The notes below the pieces were generated by a model. It was not told the origin of the DNA. It saw only the letters and a program-made list of their open reading frames with translations, and made no database searches. A stretch of 64,000 nucleotides of DNA from Arion vulgaris (Eukaryota > Mollusca > Gastropoda > Stylommatophora > Arionidae): positions 13,794,671 to 13,858,670 of the forward strand of contig CM036775.1 in NCBI GenBank assembly GCA_020796225.1, given 5' to 3'. Position numbers and translations under genes: made by a program. Below, piece by piece: positions 34,286-47,100 of the stretch (position 1 is the stretch's first letter; each line of letters begins with the position of its first letter).

Positions 34286-34718
34286 TCTTTGTAGTGTAGA
34301 GATTAGGTGCTGTCTTCTCGTGCCAAAGGTAACCGGTTCACTCCCTCGTGGAGCCAACAAAATATTTTTCCAGAGATCCCTGATCTCAGTATAGTTGAGA
34401 TTGAGTTCCAAGTTCTATTGGAGACGAACGATAAAGTGTAGATCCCGTGTTCAATTTGAGCACGTAAAAGAACCCATGGCAGCTCAAAATTGAGAAGGGC
34501 AGGCTGGAAAGCCGCTTCCCGGGCAAAATTCATTAGAAAAAGATTAAAAATAAAAATGCCTACAAACTATCTTCACCATCTTCAAAATCACATCGGGGAT
34601 CCTTGCCGGTGCTAACGAAGTTCTTGCACTGTAGCTGAGATCTTCCTGTGTAAGAAAGAGATCGGGGCACACATGGTTACTCACTGAAGTGCTATGATGA
34701 TGGTCCAATCAATCAATC
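34286..34718 (+). mobile_element. SINE family D, full-length reference copy
   Basis: The head TTTGTAGTGTAGAGATTAGG (A-box-like) and AAGGTAACCGGTTCACTCCC (B-box-like) look tRNA-derived. The body is CAGAGATCCCTGATCTCAGT, GAGCACGTAAAAGAACCCAT and GAGATCTTCCTGTGTAAGAA, and the tail is CCAATCAATCAATC. About 430 bp. Confidence 0.85.
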
Positions 34719-34976
34719 TTCTTCTACTGCAAACGCTCCATATCGACTACTTGTTAACCACTCTGTGTTATTTGTATGTGATCTGAGCCTAAGAGCAATT
34801 GTACATTGTGCCAGTTATGCACCTACAAGTAGGCCAGCACATCCTATTTCTGCAATGCTTTTTATTTACTAGGTAGCTTTCCTAGGTCCTACATCAGTCA
34901 CCTCTTACATCATGCCTTGTAGGTCGCAGTGGTACTATTCTTTGCTTCCCTTGTGGGCCCCGGCCCACATGGGCAA
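34719..34976 (-). mobile_element. SINE family B, copy 5, inserted in the tail of the D element
   Basis: It starts directly after the AATCAATC tail of the preceding SINE and AATCAATCAATCAATC follows it. The minus-strand head is GCCCATGTGGGCCGGGGCCC. The low-complexity flanks form the target duplication. Confidence 0.85.
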
Positions 34977-35309
34977 ATCAATCAATCAATCAATCATGTA
35001 AAAAGTCCTACTCTCACTGCATCATTTGATCTTTAGCCCATGTGACTACAAATCAAGTGCACTAACCACTACACTGTCAAGACTTATCATTTGAACATTC
35101 ATAATTACTATCTTTTTCTCTATTGATTCCCATCGTTTGTAAGTAATTATAAATGTGTGACTGTTTATTTTCTTGAAGACTTTGTCCTACTCATGCATCC
35201 CTCACTTACATTATACTTATTTAGTATTAGATTGTGAGTTGCCTGCTTCTATATTAATTGTTGGGTGAATGGTCGCTGAAGATAATAATTAAAAGCAATA
35301 GTAACATTC

Positions 35310-35785
35310 ATCGCTTGTGTGGTGCAGTGGGCCCGTAAGGGAAGCAAAGAATAGTACCACTGCGACCTACAAGGCATGCCCTTGTAGGCCACAGTCTGAG
35401 TAAGAGGCGACTGAGGTAGGGGCCTCAGAGGATGGGAAGAGAAGGCCTAGACGTCCAAAGGAAACATGGAGAAGAACGGTGGAGAGAGAGTTTTAGGAGT
35501 GTAGCCTGACATGGGAGATGGTTGCTAGAAAAGCAGCAGAACGGCAACAGTGGAAGTCTCTTGTGGAAGCCTTATGTGTCAAGCAGGACACGAAGAGGAT
35601 ATAGATAGATAGAGGTAGGGGCCTAGGAAAGCTACGCTAGTAAATAAAAAGTGTCGCAGAAATTTGATATGCTGGTCTACTTGTAGGCGTATAGCTGGCA
35701 CAATGTACAATCGCTCTTAGGCTCAGATCACATACAGATCACACAGAGTGGTTAACAAGTGGTCAATATGGAGCATTCAAAGAAT
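35310..35785 (+). mobile_element. SINE family B, copy 6, split by a LINE 3' end
   Basis: The SINE body up to 35425 and from 35612 onward joins at GAGGTAGGGGCCT, the 13-bp duplication created by the LINE insertion. Together with its left flank the SINE is the first unit of a tandem duplication whose second unit is at 35794-36105. Confidence 0.9.
35426..35611 (+). mobile_element. LINE 3' end inserted in the SINE (13-bp target duplication)
   Basis: GAGGTAGGGGCCT lies at 35413-35425 and 35612-35624. The insert encodes GRRRPRRPKETWRRT-like text and KAAERQQWKSLVEALCVKQD before a GATATAGATAGATAG tail. It is the same family as 39820-40100, 42385-42640 and 48125-48360. Confidence 0.93.
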
Positions 35786-35857
35786 AAGAAATTAGTTGTT
35801 GATTGAATGGTTGCTGAAGATAATAATTAAAAGTAATAGTAACATTCATCGCCCGTG

Positions 35858-36105
35858 TGGTGCCGTGGCGACAAGGAAGCAAAGAATAGTACCACTGCGA
35901 CCTACAAGGCATGTAGTAAGAGGCGGCTAAGGTAGGGCCTAGGGAAGCTACCCTAGTAAATAAAAACATCGCAGAAATCGGATATGCTGGTCTACTTGTA
36001 GTCGCATAGCTGGTTTAATGTACATTAACTCTTAGGCTCAGATGACATACAGGTCACACAGAGTTGTTAACAAGTGGTCGATATGGAGCAGCGTTCAAAG
36101 AAGGA
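35858..36105 (+). mobile_element. SINE family B, copy 7 (second unit of a tandem duplication)
   Basis: The preceding flank GATAATAATTAAAAGTAATA, then GTAACATTCATCGCC, repeats the flank of copy 6 at 35280-35315. The text after the SINE reads GAAGTAACATTCATGACTAG, so AGTAACATTCAT is the original target duplication. Confidence 0.9.
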
Positions 36106-36269
36106 TAATAAAAAGAAGTAACATTCATGACTAGGGATAACTTATTTCTGCTTCTATTTTTCTTTTTAAGGATTCAGAATGATCAAACATAGCCAATGTT
36201 GTTACTTCAAGGCACTCATTCAGCGTAAACCAACAGCTGGATATGATAGGATAACTTTGAACGATATTA

Positions 36270-36740
36270 AAAAAATCAACCAGATCAAATTGAACAGCTA
36301 TGACCTACTCTACATTAAACCAACAATTAGGTCAAATTGAACAGCTGTGACCTACTCTACATTAAACCATCAACTAGATCAAATTGAACAGCTGTGACCT
36401 ACTCTACATTAAACCATCAACTAGATCAAATTGAACAGCTGTGACCTACTCTACATTAAACCATCAACTAGATCAAATTGAAGAGCTGTGACTTACTCTA
36501 CATTAAACCAACAACTAGATCAAATTGAACAGCTATGACCTACTCTACATTAAATCAACAATTAGATCAAATTGAACAGCTATGACCTACTCTACATTAA
36601 ATTAACAATTAGATCAAATTGAACAGCTATGACCTAACTCTACATTAAACCAACAACTAGACCTGATTGAACAGCTGTGATATACTCTACATTAAACCAA
36701 CAACTAGATCTGATTGAACAGCTGTGACCTACTCTACAGT
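36270..36740. repeat. 47-bp minisatellite, about ten copies
   Basis: Direct repeats of TAGATCAAATTGAACAGCTG followed by TGACCTACTCTACATTAAACC. Units vary at a few positions. A single related half-unit (AATTGAACAGCCGTGGCATA) occurs outside the array at 37394. Confidence 0.95.
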
Positions 36741-36744
36741 AGCT

Positions 36745-37165
36745 TAGTTTAGTTGTCAGATCATCATCACTGCACAGCGAAACAATTAGTCAGCAGTGCC
36801 TGAACTCCTCCTCAGTATGTCTTTCAGCGTGTGACAACTAGTGAACTTGAACTCCTCCTCAGTATGTCTTTCAGCGTGTGACAACTAGTGACACCAGTTC
36901 TATATTGGTTTACTATTCTTCTTTGGCTTCTAGTATAGTTCTTGTTTAACTACACCCCATTTGATTTGGTTTTCTTGCAGTCTGGTTATGGTTGCAGATT
37001 CACCACCATTTCTTGAACACATCCTCTATTCCTTAGGGAATTCAGAATATCAGCTTGGTCCATTGCTCTACCGTTTTCTACAGCAGTTATACCTGCAAGC
37101 CTATTGGTGCATGTTCGTTTCCTTTTACACCTGCATGCCCTGGCACAAAAATAAAACTCTTCATT
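36745..37165 (-). pseudogene. LINE RNase H fragment and dispersed repeat
   Basis: The minus strand at 37165-36960 contains FVPGHAGV-type sequence (from CCAGGGCATGCAGGTGTAAA), then the NRLAGITAVENG and QADILNSLR blocks. It is the un-expanded counterpart of the minisatellite locus at 57.0-58.7 kb. A 53-bp direct duplication (CTGAACTCCTCCTCAGTATG) lies at 36805-36895. Confidence 0.75.
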
Positions 37166-37184
37166 AAACAAACAACAATATTTG

Positions 37185-37330
37185 ATATGGATTAGAGCGC
37201 TGCTCCCATGTGCGAGACCCGTTTTCAATCCACGGTGTGGCCAAGGATTTTTTCTGTAGGGACAGCAAAGAAAAAATCCAAGCCTGAACAGTTTTGCTGT
37301 GACGGCACTAGCCATGTGGCCATTAAATTC
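37185..37330 (+). mobile_element. tRNA-like SINE head, single copy
   Basis: GATTAGAGCGCTGCTCCCAT followed by CGTTTTCAATCCACGG resembles A and B boxes of a tRNA-derived SINE. The 3' side is GTTTTGCTGTGACGGCACTA. Confidence 0.45.
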
Positions 37331-37550
37331 CTCATGTTCCCATGTCCTACATCGCCATAAAAAGGGGTATTACATGCAGTAATGACTATATTTAATTGAA
37401 CAGCCGTGGCATACTCTACATAACATGATAAGAAGTATAATGTATCTCTGCCTTGTTGAGACTATCATCCATGTTCCGTTTATTTTGGAGGAAAAAACCA
37501 GACATTACTCATCTCAACTGAACTGAGTTACATTGCCTCACTCATAAAAA

Positions 37551-38138
37551 ATGACCAGTTCTAGAAATACTCAGATGGGATTTTGTGGTTCAAAGTTGAA
37601 TGCTATGAGCGTTAAAGATGGAGTTATTCAAAATGAGTGCTTTGTTGATGTTCTGAATATTATTCCTCATGCTCTTCTGGCACTGATTTGCATATTTATC
37701 CTGACTGTTTGGAACCATTCTGTAATAGGGAAACTGAAAGTCAAGACTTGGGTACATTTTCAGGGTCACAGTCTCAGATGGGTCTGTACCTTATTTCTAA
37801 TGACTACCATTATTGTTGAGATTGCTGAGGGTTTCATCAGTGATTTGAATGATCCAGATTCCACAAATTATCATGCGTTTGTTCCAGCTTTCATGGCTTT
37901 TCTTGGAGGCTTGCTTAGTATTGTTTTCTACCATAACGTAGAACAGTGGAATTCACCAAAGTTTCTAATTCTTCTACTAATGTACTGGCCGATGGCAATT
38001 GTGCTCAAGTGTTTGAAAGCCTTATCAATTTACAGAAATAACTTAACCTTGGATCACTTAAAAGTCTGGCTAGCCTTGATTGATATTATCTTCTACTTCC
38101 TGCTGTTTCTTGTTGAACTCAATGTGTTGAGATGCCAG
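37551..38138 (+). CDS. ABCC9: SUR exon 1: complete TMD0
   Basis: 196 codons from ATG 37551 to CAG|GTAGGA. Residues 1-196 hold an extracellular N-terminus and five hydrophobic segments. Motifs include MGFCGSKLN, QNECFVDVLNIIPHALL, FQGHSLRWVCTLFL, IVEIAEGFISD, PAFMAFLGG and LLFLVELNVLRCQ. A second ATG at 37575 (MGFCGS) is closer to the vertebrate N-terminus (M-x-x-x-F-C-G) and may be the true start. Cys12 and Cys30 correspond to the disulfide pair in vertebrate SUR1. The domain/exon match is exact: TMD0 ends at the splice site. Confidence 0.93.
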
Positions 38139-41100
38139 GTAGGAATATTTTATATATACACTTTCTTTCATTAAATTTTGTAATATGTAGAACAAATGAT
38201 ACAAAATTGTAAACAAAATCCTCACAGCTCTCAAAGTTATGGTGGTCATACACCTCAACAGGTTACTGCTGTTCCTCCTGTTCCATAAAATGGTTATGTA
38301 CATGGAGGATTATCTACTTAGTATCCTTATCGTCTATGTGTTGCTGGAGTACACAAGGGGAGCAAAGAATAGTAACACTGCGACTTACAAGGCCGCATTG
38401 ATATGTGGGAAGCTACCTTAGTAAATAAAAAGCATCACAGAAATCGGATGTGCTGATCTACTTGTAGGTGCATAACTGGCACAACATACAATTGCTCTTA
38501 GGCTCGGATCACTTACAATCACAAAGAGTGGTTTAACAAGTGGTTGATATGGAGCATCCGAAATAGGAGAAAGAAGAAGAAATATCCTTATGATTTCATG
38601 ATCACAGTGTGAGTGCTGAAGCATGTTCAGAATGAAGACATTCATATTACCCCTCCCTCCATATTAGCCTACCTTATCGTGGTTGGAGGGTTTGTGTGCC
38701 TTTAGGATCCTTCAGGCTATGTTGGCGGGAGTCTAACTCCTGGCAGGTCTAACCAAGCCGAACAGACTGAAGGTGAAAGGCCAGACCAAAAGGCGGGGAG
38801 CAGGATGGGGCCTCATAAGGTGACAGTGCAGAACCCACCGGCGAGTGGTAAATGCTCTGGCTGCAACCAACCCATCCCCCAGCTATGGGACAAATAGCAC
38901 TTGTCCTCTCTCTCTTGAGGAGGACATCCTTTTTCTTGTCTTGTCTTCTACTTCTGTGACACTTTCCCTTAAGCATAAGGGATTAAACTACAGTGTCCAG
39001 GAAGCACACCCTGCATAAAAGCCTGGGTTGGTGAGCCCGGCAACAGAAGGCTGAAGTCATCTAGAGTAGGGCGACTCCAGACAAACCCGGGAAGACAGAT
39101 CTCGTCAGCAGGGGACTGCAACTGTCTAGAGAACAACCTCAAAAAAAGATGTCCTCAGAAACGGAATGTGTCAGCCATTATTGGCGAGGAGGAATCGACA
39201 CATACGAACAACTCAAATGGCCAGGTCATATTACCCCTAAAGTAGGAGAAGGCACGTCCGTATGGTGGGGGAACACTAATAAAAAGGGAAAGCAGGCCAT
39301 CCCACAAAAATCAGTCTTCTTCTTCTTCTTTGCGTTGTTCTTTACGACCAATTTTAATCACTCTTTGTGATATGTTTGATCTTTGCCAAGAGCATGTGTA
39401 CATTGCACATTGGTTTGGTAGGCCCCTAAACGCATAGACTTCTACACATTTAGGACACATGCATCAGATTTCAGCCCAAAAAATCAGTCAAATGTACGAC
39501 TGAATTCATAGCAGGAGAATGCAAGAAGAAGAAGGAGAAGACATTCATATAGTCCTCTGACAAACTAGCTAGAGATATCCCATTGTGAAAATGATGTTTG
39601 CGTTTGGCTTCTTGGAACCATGTTCAAGCCATGCTAACACTCAAATATACACAGCATATATGGCAATTATGTCAGTGACACATACTGTACACAATTGATA
39701 GTGATCTTAAAGGTTCATCTCCAGACATTTTGAAACATTTCATAAATGTTTAAGAAGAATCCTGTGAATATTCTGGTCAAATATTAGAGCAAATGAACAG
39801 CTTTTAAAATTAACAAACCGTGTATCATTGAAGACCATCATCAAAAGGCGAAGATGGAGATGGATTGGTCATGTGTGTTTTATGCTAGTAGGGACATTGG
39901 CTAGAGCAGCTCACAGATGGAAAACGGATGAGAAAAGAAGGTCTGAGCAGACAAAGTAAACATGGGAAAGAGCTGTGAAAAAATAGTTGAAAGACAGTGG
40001 CCTGACATGGGAAACAATTGGCAGAACGGTAACAGTGGAAATCTCTTATGGAACCTTTATGTGTGAAAAGGGACATGAAGAAGATATAGATTAAAAAAGT
40101 AGCATGTCCCGTGCAGACAACATCGTAATAAATGGCCAAACACTGGAGAAAGTTGAACATTTTACATATTTGGGTAGTAAAGTGTCAAACAACGGAGACA
40201 CGATGAAAGAAATAAACTCTCGTATTGCTAAAGCAGCTAGTGCCTTCACTAAATTAACGAATATCTGGCAATCTCAAGACCTTAGTATATGCACAAAAGT
40301 TAAATTTTTTAGGTCATGTGTGATTCCTGTACTGACCTACGGTTGTGAAAGTTGGAAATCAAGAAAGAAAATTGACAAGAAACTGGACAGCTTTGAGAAT
40401 AAATGTCTCCGAAAATTATTAAAGTAAAATGGAGTGATTTCATCTTTAACAACACAGTGAGAGATAAAACACACCAACAACCCATATCAAATATTATAAG
40501 GAAACGAAGATGGAAATATTTTGGTAATGTTCTTAGATCAGACGAAAAGAGACTAAATCGACAAGTCCTTATGTGGTCACCAGTTGGGAAAAGAAACGTG
40601 GAAGACCAAAGACCACTCTTCGAAGAACCATCCAACAAGAAAGTAAACTATTGGGATGTAAAACCATACAAGATCTCCAACTGCTAGCAATGAACCGCAT
40701 CACATGGAGATCTAAAACCTCTGCCCTATGTGCCACCTTTGGCACAAAAGGAACAAACTAACTAACTAACTATGTCCCGTGCAGAATGTCGCTTTCATCA
40801 AAGCCCACCTGAAAAAGAAAACTCTCGGTCTCTAGCAAGTTCTCCCACCTCCTCCAGTGTAATGTTCACAGATTCTTAGATGTCCTGTTGCCACCTTTGT
40901 CTTGGTCATCCTTTGCCTTGTACCCAAGGAACCATGCCTTCCATTACCATTCTGTCCAAGTCACTGTGACGTTTAACAGGGCCAAATTATTTCATCTTCC
41001 AGAATATGATGTTATTTATGAACCTCGATTAGCAGGTCTTGTAGAATGTTTTTGTTTGTTCTCTTATTTATACAGAATGTTCTTAGAACTTTTAAAAAGT

Positions 41101-44100
41101 GAAGATCACGAAGTCGATTGCCACATGTAAGTTTTCAAACAACTACCGGGCAGAGGCAGAGGCAATTAGAATAGCAGCCGAAATGATCTTAGAGAGAAGA
41201 AGCACCTCACGCAACAAAGTCATGATATTCACCGATGCTCTGTCGGCCATCGCGGCACTAAAAAGCGCAGCCAACACAGAACTCAACGAGCTAAAAGCCA
41301 ATCCTCGGTGTACTAGTAAACTCATTTAAATGTATGGTCATTCAATGGATACCATCACACTGCAACATAAACAGTAACGAGGAAGCCGACAGGCTAGCAA
41401 AAGATGGCAGGCGACTACCGCAGACTGACCACGAGATCATCTACGAGGAGGCCAGGGCAACCATCGGTTGGCGGTACAATAAAAAATGGTTGAAAGACCA
41501 CCCACAACACAACAGCAGTGATGGGTACTATGGTGTGTCCTGTAGTGAACAAGTTGCCATATTCCGCCTCCGTACCGGCCATAACAGACTCCGAGCCGAC
41601 ATGTTTAACAAATTTAGAATTGGCACAACTAGCCTGTGCCACTGTGAAAAGCGGACATGACGGCAGAGCACATACTGCAAGACTGCCAGCTGTTAGCAGT
41701 CCTGAGAAAAGAAACCTGGCCTGATAACACAGAGCTTCACGATAAGCTGTACAGAGGGACGGAGTCCCTAAAAGCCACAGTAAAATTCATGATAAGATTT
41801 GGTTCATCAGTCTAGGCGGGGATCGCTAGAGAGATTTCTGTTAGCTAATTAAAGATGAATTGTGTTTCCAGAGATATTCTTTCTTCAAGAAACGTCGTAG
41901 ACTGAGACCTCCGGTAGATTTGGAAAATACTCATTATTTACAGTCGTATGTGAACTTCATATCACAAGCTATGTATTGGTGGGTAACAGATTTGTTAATC
42001 AAGGGATTTAAGCGACCTCTTTCTTTGAAAGACTTGGATAAACTACCACAGGTAAGAATGTTATCAATATTCTCTATATACTCTTTGCATCTAGTTTTAC
42101 ACATAAGTTAAAAGTAAAAGAACCCTTATTCATACCTCGAGGTATATTGGATAATACGGTGTTAGGCTGGTATTTTTCATTGACCGTCGACACACGATAG
42201 GCGATGTGGTCAACATCACACCGGTCTCCTCTACTTCCCAGTGCTTTTCTTGGTACCCAATTTAGGCTGGGTCGACCTGAGAGTTGTTACGGTCATTAAA
42301 AATTTGACACCCACTGTGAAATTGAACCTTGAGCACTAGCCTAGTAAGCGAGTTCACTAACAACTACACTACTGCAGCTTTCTTTTATGCATAAGGCTTG
42401 CACAAAAGCTTTCCATTGTTGTCGTTCTTCCGACTTTTTATTAATTATTTTCCACGTCAGGTCACAATCTTTCAAGCCTCTTTCCACAATATTTCTCCTT
42501 TTTTTTGGAACCCAGGCTTTCCATCTGAGAGCTGTCTTAGCAAGTGTCTGTACTGGCATCAGACATACATACCCAATCCACCTCCATCTTCGTCTTTTAA
42601 TGATGGTCTCCAATGGCGCAAAGTTTGTTCATTTTAAAAGCTCTCCATTTGCTATCGTAGTTGAACAAAATATTTACATTATTCTTCTTAAACCTATTCT
42701 TGGAACGTCTCCAGCATGTGTATGATGTTGCGAGTAATTTTCCAGCACTTGCTACTGCATAATAACACTCCCATGACACTGCTTATATATTTCAAGTTTT
42801 GTTTTAAGATTTGATCCTTTGTATTTCCAGATTTAGTTTGTAATCAATATTACATAATTGTAAAACTGGAGTGGGCATGTCAAGATCAAAGCTGACATTC
42901 TCATGTGAGAATTTACTATCTGTAACATGATGATATAATAACATTTTCTATTCCAATGTTGTATCAATTCTAGCATATGCCAGAAAGAGTTGGAAAATGA
43001 CTAAAGGTGTAGAAAATGAAAATCGTGGCCTATTCTTTACAGGACGTAGCCATCAATCATAGTAAGGGGTCGTTGATTTTCTGGGCACCACTTATACGTT
43101 CAGTAGTTTGCCATATTATTGTTGGAATTTTCTAGGCATTGTCTTGGTGTGAAGCATGGCCATTTAATAAAGCAGTGGAAAAACATATATGTGCTTTTGA
43201 ATATAAGTGTTACAGAAGAGTCCTTTGTATATCTTGGACAGAGAAGAGAACAAATAGATCTATCCAGAAAGAACTCAAAATCAAAGAAAACCGGCTGATG
43301 CTACAAATAAGAAAGATAAAATTGAGATATTTTGGACATAAAAAGACATGAAGGACTGAAGACCATCATGGAAGGAGGCATACTGGCAAAGAGAAGAAGA
43401 GGAAGACCACGGAGAAGATGGATTCAGGATGTAACTGATGGTTTGAACATGACGGCTGCAGAGGCAGGACAACTGGCCTATGAGAGAGAGAAATTCCGGA
43501 AGACTGTTGGGGTGGCAAAGTTCTGTTCAGGACAAGCTATCTGATGATGAGTTTGCCATTGCTTTCTGAGTGCTGAGGTCTATTTTTACCTTTGTAAAAA
43601 TCCCATGGAAACGAATTTGCTTCCAAACTTGCCCACTGTGGAGTTTGAACTAGGTACGTTTTGGTTGTGATCGAGCTCACTACCGTTTAAGCTACAGATG
43701 CCCACAAGGTATAGAAAGTAAGTTAAATGCAATCAAAATTAAATTCTGTGAAAAAGTCAGGGGGTAATGAACGAGCTGATAGATTGACTGTTACGGCTAC
43801 GATATCAGAAGGAACTGCAATGGACCGAAATGAAATTATTAATGCATTGACTGAGTTCAAACAAAGGAGTTTCAGGGGTGTGAATTTCAGTCACTGACCA
43901 GATTGAGAGAGATGTGTGTCGATATTGGTACAGCCCAAAAAGAACGACATACCAAATACGCAAAAAGATTGAAAAAGAATCAACATCGAACCGGCATGTT
44001 GGGCCGCTGGATGCTGCTGGATTTGTTGATGTGGGGATCGAAGCACCTATGGATGTATCCGCTGTGCTATTGCTTGGTGAACAAAGTCTACCATGAAGTG

Positions 44101-47100
44101 ATCTCTCCGTGATATTTGCCTGGGAAATTTTTATAGAGAAGCTGAGTTGTCCATGCGTCAACTACCTTCTCTCTACCTTGCTGATAGAATTAAGAGGAGC
44201 GCAACCACAACGCCTGGCATCAGTTTGGTTGCAGGAGCTGTCAGCAGGATACCACATAATGCCTGTCCGTCTTAAAGGCTCCACTCTGGATTTTCTGTTT
44301 AGGTTTACTATCTAATTTTACTATCTAGGTTTACTAAGGTTAAAGTCTTTGCCTTTTCCGAGACTCCCACAATGCAGTGGGGGCTATTTTCCTATAGCTC
44401 ATAGTCTGGTTCTTGGATATCATGGTACATCCACCCATATCACAAGTCTGGGTGTCAGATTTTTTGTTGAGTTTACTACCTGTCAGGAGAAGTGAAGAAA
44501 TCAGAGAAATGTCTGGTCAACCACTAGTGACAACTGTTATAAGAAAGAGAAGATGGAGATATGTTGGATACACCTTGGAGAGAAATGATCAACGAATATC
44601 AAAGCAAGCATTGAAGTGGAATGCAAATACTTCAAGAAAGAGAGGATGACCTAAGGATACCCTGACAAACTTTGCTGAGAGAGGCAAGAAATATCAGTCT
44701 CAGTTCCATGGAGGAGATTGGGCGAGTTGCCCAGGATAGAGTGGTATGGAGAAATTGCTTGCAGGCCCTTGGAACATATAACGGTACAAAAGTAATTATT
44801 ATTTTTACTGCCTATCAGACAATTTAAAAAAAACCTGACCTAGGAGATATGGAGTGCTATGATGCCTCATATAACTAATAATTGAGCCTCTATGAATCTC
44901 CTTTGAGTACATAGACTTAGTTTCTATTCAGTTTTCATTTTTCTATTCATATTTTTTCTTTCGTGTTGGCAGGGTGAAAGGTCAACATTTATGTACAGAA
45001 AATTACAAATGATTTTTAAAGAGGAGAAGGTTAGTATCATCCTTTCTTTGTGACTCTTTCTCTCTGTTTTTTTCATTTAAATTTTTTATTGCTTATTTTT
45101 AACTTACTTCTATAAGTGCTTCTATAGTACCAAATTAAGGCTGGGTGGACAAGAAACAGAAAGCTATTGTGGTAAACAAAAAAACAACCTGGTATTCTAA
45201 ACCTAGGTTTGATTGATTGATTGATATGACCATTATTATTGCACTTCTGTGAGTAACCATGTGTGCTCCAATCTTTTTCGTACACAGGAAGATCTCAGTG
45301 GCAGTGCACGAACTCCGTAGCACCGGCGAGGGTCCCAATGTAATTTAGAATGTGAAAATATTTTGTCAAAATTTTTTTTAACCTTTCTAAAGAATTTTGT
45401 CAGGGCAGCGGCTTTCCAGCCTGCTCTTCGAGGAACATTGGGAAGACAAGATGGACAACATAATGTTGATCACATCACTCATTGTGTACCGATGGGTTAA
45501 AGATACATACAGACCTCATACTATCGTCCCCAATCAGTTTTATGAGGACTGTCATCATAGCACTCCGGACATGTCCATAGGGCTTCCAATCCCTGCCTCA
45601 ACAAATTCAGCAGCTTCCAGCTGCACAACAAGCCAGTTCGATGTTAATCAATTAATATTATTTGCATACTTGGTATGTAGTTATTTTCGGGCTGTACCAA
45701 TATCGACACCCATCTCTCACAATCTGGTCAGCGACTTTGATTCACAACCTTGAAACTCCTCTGTTCAGAAAGACTCTCAATGTGCTACGAATGTCATTTC
45801 AGTCCATACGGTTTTAATGTTATGGCTATGCATATCCCCTTATGCTCCTACACAACAACCTGCAGCCTTCCAAATGCAGCACTGGCTTTGGATATCCAAT
45901 TGTTGATCATTGAGTCTATGTTTGCCGATCTGGATAGGATGCTGCCAAGATAGGCAAAGTTGTTCGCTAGCAGGAGAAGCTCGTGTTTAATATTGATGAC
46001 TGGATCATGATACTGCTCCCCAGGATCATATTCAGTACATATCAGAACTTAAACATACACAGTACACAGAGAAACAAAATACACAGTACATATCAGAACT
46101 TCAGTATCATTATCATCATCAGGTGCAGTGCCAGCTTGCATAGACGATCATGGATCTCCACAAATCTCTGGTGTTTGCTATCATCTCAGATGATGGCTCT
46201 ACCATGCCTTGAGGTCAGGCTATCCAAAAATTTATCACATTGTTTTCTTCTGTCTCGTCTCCCCTTGATTTTACTGGTTGTCACAATGTGTTCTAAGCCT
46301 CCCTTCTTCATCACATTTCCGAAAAATGATGATTGCCTCTGTCTTGTTTTGATGATAAGCTTTCTCTGTGTCTTGACCTCATTCAATACCTCAACAGTAG
46401 ACATTTTAGCAGTCCATGGGATTCTCAAATACTCAATACAACATACACTTCAACATACACAATACTTTTCAGAACTCCAACAGTCCCAATTGTTTTAAAA
46501 ATAATCTTCATCTCAACAGTTCAAGGCAGCTCAAAAAAATAAACAGCCTTCATTATTATACAGCTTGGTCAGGGCTACCTGGCGTATGTTACTACTATCT
46601 GCTTTGTTCCGACTGATTGGAGACTGTTTAACATTTGTTGGACCTGTGATTGTTGAAGGCATTGTTAACTACGCATTTGAAGTGAATGATGAAATATTAA
46701 TGGCAGCATCTGGAAATACCACAAAGCCTTCTAAGGTAAGCATGAGCTTCAAGTAGTTATGTTATGCGATCGATGTCATGGCACATTGGGCATTCCCATT
46801 CGTGCTCTGTCCTTCGCTGCAGCAGCCATCCCAAAGTCCATTTGCTCACCGTATGCATGAGAAGTTGATTAGTATATCTTCTCTCTCTATACCACGAAGA
46901 CGACACTTTCTGGCATGTTCAAACTTAATGCCTAATTCTCAAACTTGTTCAGGTGTCTGAGACTTGTCTCAAGTAGTAGCATGTCCCTTGCGGAACGTCA
47001 CATTCATCACAGCCCACCTGAAAAGTTCTCTGTCTCTTGCAAGTTCTCCGGCCTCTTTTAGCATTATATTCAAGGCTTCTTTGATGTCCTACTGTCACCT

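Noticed and set aside
46565..46735. SUR exon 4 starting at 46573 after the second AG
   Set aside because: That start leaves one unmatched base against the phase-0 end of exon 3; the AG at 46518-46519 restores the frame and adds plausible L0/TMD1 residues.
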